64,000 nucleotides of DNA from Neostapfia colusana (lineage: Eukaryota > Streptophyta > Magnoliopsida > Poales > Poaceae): contig JASWHV010000017.1 of NCBI GenBank assembly GCA_030760725.1, positions 11,944,959 to 12,008,958 on the forward strand. Reading direction: 5' to 3'. Positions 59,161-64,000 of the stretch are shown piece after piece. The notes under the pieces are model-generated. The model was not told the origin of the DNA. It saw nothing but the letters and a program-made list of their open reading frames with translations, and ran no database searches. Every line of letters starts with the position of its first letter. Positions within the stretch are counted from its first letter, which is position 1. The position numbers were made by a program, and so were the translations under genes.

Positions 59161-61979
59161 CGTGTAACATGACATTACAACATATGACATAAAATACTAA
59201 ATAAGAGTACTAGTACACTAATAACATAATAGCGAAAGACTATAGCATGGTGCTCCAGTTCACAGTTGTTGCCCGAGTGTTTTGCTAGCCTAGAACAATT
59301 CATCGGGATCAAAGTCTTCTTCGTTGAAGTCTATGTCTTCATTTGCACCTGAGCAGCTTGTGACAATCCAACAAAAGCAAGTTTGAGTACCAAAGGGTAC
59401 TCAACAAGTGTAGGAATAGATGTTATGAAGGCTAATAGAAAGGAAAGACTAACTCTGTTAATCACTATGCATTAATCCTAGACCTTAGCTTTAATTAGCA
59501 ACCTCTATTACTAAGTGATAAATTCCACCATCTTTATTAATGAAATAATAAAGTTAGGTTACCCCACACAACATTCTTTTCCAACTCATATCCATGTTTC
59601 TTCAATCATGGACAAGTCCAAGCAGCTCTTGACCGTGAGCACGGCTGTCATGATAGTTTGGTTCTCTGCAGAGATTGTACCACTTTACCCATAAGTAGTG
59701 ATTTCATCCCTTGTTGCCGGTCGGACTAAGAACCTCCCTGATATCTGTGGTTGCAAGCCACATTACACACTTCCTTTGGTGTGTGATCAGGAGATCACTA
59801 CATGGCCTTTACAAAGGGTCTACCGGCAAATACGAGCCCACTAAGGTTTCACCGGACCCTCCCTTGCAGAAGCCCCCTTGAGCCTTGCAGTTTCCAAGGT
59901 AGTCAAAAATTGACTCCCATTCCCCGCACCATCCAAACACTCATACTATACCGGCAAACTCCTATCTAATTGGCCAAGCTGCCCCAAATCAGTCTTGTGG
60001 TGGCACTGTAAAGCCGAGTTAACTGTTCCATGAACCGGTCCTTAGAATCTAAGACAGGCACTATCACTAACCCAAGTCTCGTGCACGAAGCACCATCCAA
60101 AACAACCAGCCTGTCTAGATTCCTATCACTATGACACACTCTTGTGTCTCTCATATATTCCACAAGACTAGTAACAACTATATTTCATTCATTTTCTAAG
60201 TTCTAAGCATGGCTAAGCACATAAAATGACAATGACATATCCTAAGTAAATCCCTCCATTATTTTGCAAGGAATGATAAGGAATAGAACTAGTGAAACAT
60301 CCTAAACTGGGTTTCATATTGAAGACATCATGCAAATATTCTAACTAATCATCCTAATTTAGGAGCAAAGTGGTCAAGGAACACTTGTCTTTGAATTGCT
60401 TCTCGGTGACTTCGAAATCTTACTCTTGAAGATTAAGAAATGTCTCTTGTGACGGTTCTACCCATGAATATGCACACAAAATAATGCAAACATGCAATAA
60501 GAACATAGCATTTTACCTAAAACTTATTTGTTTATAGTATTTCATTCATTTTTCATTTGTTTCTATGTGTGTGGAGAGCAAAAGGGGTTTAATAACATGA
60601 TATATATCTTTATATTTATTTTTTGTGTTATAAAACATTTATTTCATAACTTATAGTAATTTATAACAATTTTTAGAGTGTATATATGCATATATACAAA
60701 TTTTATTATAATTTTAGATCTAAAAATTGTTCTAAAAGTTTTATTATAACTATTTCTAGAATATATATTGCTATTATTGTATTTTCAGAATTTATACATG
60801 CATTTTAGACAATTTCCATAAATTTTCTAAAGTATATATTATTTTTATTTGAATTTCAGCATTAATTTATTACTTAGAATGCATTTTCAGCATATAGAAA
60901 TAATTTTTTAATTTCAGAACATATATATGTGTTAAAATGTGAAAAGAGAATATTTTCATGTATTTTTATAATTTTCCAGAATTTTCTTTTATCATTTTGT
61001 CTATTTACAGAATTAAAATGAAGTTATAAATTATTCTAGGCTGCAATATATTATTTTCAACTTTTCCAGGGGTTAAATTGAAGTTCTAGATCCATTTTCC
61101 TAAATTACAGAGAAAACAAGGACTAAAAAGTCATTTTATAACAGTTTTCCTAATTTCTATAAAGTCTATGGTTAAATCTGTAAAGTGCAGGGTATGCTTT
61201 TTTTGAATCTTCAGGGGCCTAACAGTGAAAATTCCAACAGTTATAACTGTTTTAAATGTGGGCCGTTGGATCCCAGATGGAGGGTCCAGATTTAAAACAT
61301 GCGAAGGAGTACGCTCCTTATAATCTTAACCATCCATTATGGATCAAGGCCCCAGATTGAGCCACGTCGGCTTCTTCTTCCTCCTGAGCGCGCACGGCGG
61401 CGGGTCGCCGGAAACTTTCGGTTTCACGATTTCTTCACCGTTTCTAGGTTTTTCTACTCCAAAACGAAGAGGGGATCACGGGGGACTCACCTAGAGTGAT
61501 TTTTTGGACCCGAAATGGCTCGAAGGGCGTCGGGGACGGCGAGTAGCGGCGGATTCCGGCGAACTTCATCGAGAGAGTGTTCCGGCCACAGTTCTTCGAC
61601 ATTTTTCGTCGAAAGAGCCTCCTTGTGACCTTGTGATGATGTAGGGAGGGTTAGAAGTGGTGATTAGTGCACCATTTTGAAGAATTCGACGGCTAGGGCT
61701 TCGGTTCTTACCGAGAGAGAAACGAGCGCGACTTGTGAGGGATTTCGGTCGGTTTTGATTGGATTTTACAGGGGAGAGAAAGGCTGCGGTGTAGGGGCGC
61801 CGATTTGGAGAAGGGGCGCAAAAATTTTGCACATGGCCGAAGTAATTCGTGCACATGTGATATAGAAGAGAGAGAGGAGTGCTGCGGTTGCTTTGGGGAA
61901 GAAGCAACTGACACGTGGGTCCCGCTTGGCAGTGAAGGAAGAGGGTTTCAATTCATTTGCTAAAGATTTAGGTGTTACA
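59045..61979 (-). repeat. 3' LTR of element D
   Basis: It aligns by eye with the start of LTR C (TATCATACCCAGTTTTTC versus TGTCACACCCGGTTTTTC) and ends GGTGTTACA before the PPT. The terminal TG has become TA. 60500-61080 is very AT-rich; 61290-61900 is the GC-richer promoter side. It holds the hairpin at 59384-59403. Confidence 0.82.
59384..59403. promoter_or_regulatory. Conserved LTR hairpin, element D
   Basis: TGAGTACCAAAGGGTACTCA keeps an 8-bp stem although this LTR is otherwise strongly diverged; offset about 340 nt from the LTR edge. Confidence 0.6.
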
Positions 61980-61989
61980 ATTCTACCCC

Positions 61990-62500
61990 CTTAAAAGAAA
62001 TCTCGTCCTCGAGATTTGGAATTACAAAGAAAATAGATTAGGAAATTGTGACTTGAGTTCGTCTTCTCTTTCCCATGTAGCTTCTGCTTCAGAATGATGT
62101 TTCCATTGAACTTTGCACATAGGAACTCTTTTGTTTCTCGTAATTTGTTCCATCGTCTCAAGAATCTTGACTGGGTACTAGGTATATGAAAGATCTTCTT
62201 GTACATCCAACTCGTTCATTGGCAATTGCTCTTCTGGGGTTCTTAAACACTTCTTAAGTTGTGATACATGGAACACGTCGTGTACATACGACAATCTAGA
62301 AGGTAATTCCAACTGATATGATACTTCTCCTTTGCGTCCAGTATCTTGAAGGGTCCGATATACCGAGGTTCTAACTTTCCTTTTACTTTAAATCTTCAAA
62401 GTCTTCGCATGGGTGACACTTTGAGATATACGTAGTCTCCTACTTCAAAGACTAATTCCCGTCGTCTTGTATCTGCATAACTCTTTTGCCTCGTTTGAGC
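61990..62500 (-). pseudogene. Integrase tail and chromodomain of element D
   Basis: Across frames the minus strand reads SQLKKCLRTPEEQ-like sequence, then KILETMEQITRNK and VQWKHHSEAEATWEREDEL, the same chromodomain as element C, with a stop near 62180 and frame changes in the upstream GPY/F-type part. Confidence 0.75.
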
Positions 62501-62521
62501 TATCCTTAGATTATTACGGAT

Positions 62522-63340
62522 TTATTTTACTTTCTTTTCTGCATATCTTAATACCTCTGGCCCAAACACTTTACTCGCTCCTGTTTGATCCCAAAACAGA
62601 GGAATTCCGCATTTTCTTCCATATAATGCCTCAAATGGAGACATTTTCATACCAGCCTGATAACTATTATTGTAAGAAAATTTCGCATAAGGCAAATTCT
62701 TATCCCAACTTCTACTATTCTTGAGTGCACAAGCTCTAAGCATATCTTCAAGAATTCAGTTAGTTATTTCTGTCTGCCCATCAGTTTGCGATGATATGCG
62801 GAATTGAAATTCAATGGAGTTCCCATGGACTCATGTAATTTCTGCCAGAATCTTGAAGTAAACTGTGTACCTCTATCCGACACTATATTCTTAGGCACAC
62901 CATGTAAACATACAATTCTGGACATGTATAACTCTGCTAACTTTGATCCATTATAGTTTTCTTTCACTGGTATGAAATGGGCAACTTTGGTCAATCATCC
63001 ACTATCACTCATATTGAATCATACCCTGATTGTGTCCTGGGAAACCTACTATGAAGTCCATTCCTACTTCTTCCCACTTCCATTCAGATATTTTTAGTGG
63101 TTGTAACAATCCTGCAGGCCTTCGATGTTCTGCTTTAACTAACTAGCATGTGTCACACAATGCCACATGCTCTGCAACATCTCTTTTCATTCCGTACCAC
63201 CAATACCTACTCTTAAGATCATGATACATTTTTATACTTCCAAGTTGGATAGAATAATCGGAATCATGAGCCTCTTTTAAAATTAACTTTCTTATCTCCT
63301 TGATATCTGGTACACATATTCGTTTTCCATGCCACACGAT
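62522..63340 (-). pseudogene. Integrase of element D
   Basis: Pieces in different frames give KEAHDSDYSIQLGS and CDTC (zinc domain, with the second His region altered to IQLG), TKVAHFIPVKENYNGSKLAE, IVSDRGTQFTSRFW and MLRACALKNSRSWDKNLPY. Frame changes lie near 62760-62790 and 63000-63120. Confidence 0.8.
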
Positions 63341-64000
63341 ACCTTGCTGATCTTCTCTAAATCTTGGAGCTTTGTTTTCTTTGATTAATCTCTTGATTTC
63401 TTATATCTTTTCATCATTATTTTGACCATTTCGAATATCTTGTTCCAAAGTTGAATCAACTTCCATTGATATGGCCTCCGTGTGATTCACGAGACTTAAA
63501 TTTAATTTTGCAAACTCTTCATAAAGTTGAGGTTGTAGATCTCTCATTGTTAACATATTAACATGAGTTTTCCTGCTTAAAGCATCTGTAACCACATTAG
63601 CTTTTCCAGGGTGATAATTGATTCCCACATCAAAATCATTGATGAACTCCAGCCATCTTTATTGTCGGAGGTTGAGATCTGGTTGGGTGAAGATATACTT
63701 CAAACTCTCATGGTCTGTATAGATCTCGGTTCTCTTACCCATTAAGTAATGTCTCCATAGCTTCAATGCATGTACGACTGCTGCCAATTCTAAATCATGG
63801 GTAGGATAGTTCTTCTCATGCTTCCGAAGTTGTCTGCAAGCATAGGCAATAACATGCCCTTCTTGCATAAGAACACATCCCAATCCTTGCCCTAAAGCAT
63901 CACAATAAACAGAAAATGCTTTCTCCATATCTGGCATAACCAAGACTGGGGATGTGGTTAACTTCTTCTTTAACTCTTGAAAACTTGACTCACACTCAGG
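63341..64000 (-). pseudogene. RNase H and linker of element D, incomplete
   Basis: The frame 63659-63943 gives VYCDALGQGLGCVLMQEGHV and IYTDHESLKYIFTQPDL, and 63401-63628 gives INYHPGKANVVTDALSRK. RNase H Asp residues are visible, though DAS has become DAL. RT lies beyond the window. Confidence 0.8.

Larger units (their letters stand above)
59045..64000 (-). mobile_element. Tekay-like Ty3/gypsy element D, degenerate, partial
   Basis: The 3' LTR (59045-61979), PPT and 3' half of pol read on the minus strand; the element leaves the window at the right. Its wording is close to elements B and C (PPT, FLNLEDE-type end, integrase), but it carries many stops and indels. The flank CTTTT at 59040-59044 would be its target duplication. 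Confidence 0.85.

Overview
The window is plant nuclear DNA, almost certainly from a grass. It is a stack of nested transposable elements with no intact cellular gene. Supporting signs are chromodomain-type Ty3/gypsy (Tekay/Del-like) elements with initiator-methionine tRNA primer sites, a CRM-like gypsy element, CACTA (En/Spm) elements carrying TNP2 and Ptta-type genes, a copia-type LTR, split intron-containing genes and long GT microsatellites. No tRNA, rRNA, prokaryotic operon or organellar gene was seen.

Layout, left to right. (1) 1-10831: minus-strand Tekay-like element A, cut by the window edge: pol, gag, an extra ORF upstream of gag, a leader, the PBS and a 4.0-kb 5' LTR. (2) 10832-14321: plus-strand CRM-like gypsy element, into whose pol gene element A inserted. 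(3) 14322-28932: CACTA-1. Only its Ptta/En/Spm-type gene and right end remain here, and it is split by the complete minus-strand Tekay element B (16642-28485, TSD CTATA). (4) 28933-29750: a copia-like LTR with an array of palindromes. (5) 29751-36200: low-repeat DNA holding a minus-strand pseudogene fragment resembling the PHD-finger protein EDM2, plus a degenerate tandem array of one of its exons with GT microsatellites. (6) 36201-36738: one copy of a 0.54-kb direct repeat. (7) 36739-58532: CACTA-2, with a TNP2 transposase gene and a Ptta-type gene, split by the complete minus-strand Tekay element C (42921-55365, TSD TTCAC). (8) 58533-59160: a rearranged second copy of the 0.54-kb repeat. (9) 59045-64000: minus-strand Tekay-like element D, degenerate and cut by the right edge.

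How it fits together. The order of events can be read from the nesting. The CRM-like element and Tekay B entered CACTA-1, and Tekay A entered the CRM-like element. Tekay C entered the second gene of CACTA-2. CACTA-2 sits against the LTR of Tekay D. Every coding unit recognised carries at least one stop or frameshift, except the part of A's pol inside the window and the two extra ORFs. Most of the stops are what C-to-T (or G-to-A) change would produce, as expected from methylated heterochromatin.

The most unusual signals are these. A short palindromic hairpin lies about 340-365 nt from the 3' end of all the Tekay-like LTRs, with compensating arm changes. A 15-unit G-box array fills the U3 of element B. 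Reiterated PBS-like units fill the leader of B. Two gypsy elements carry extra ORFs upstream of gag. The flank of CACTA-2 is duplicated and looks like aberrant repair.
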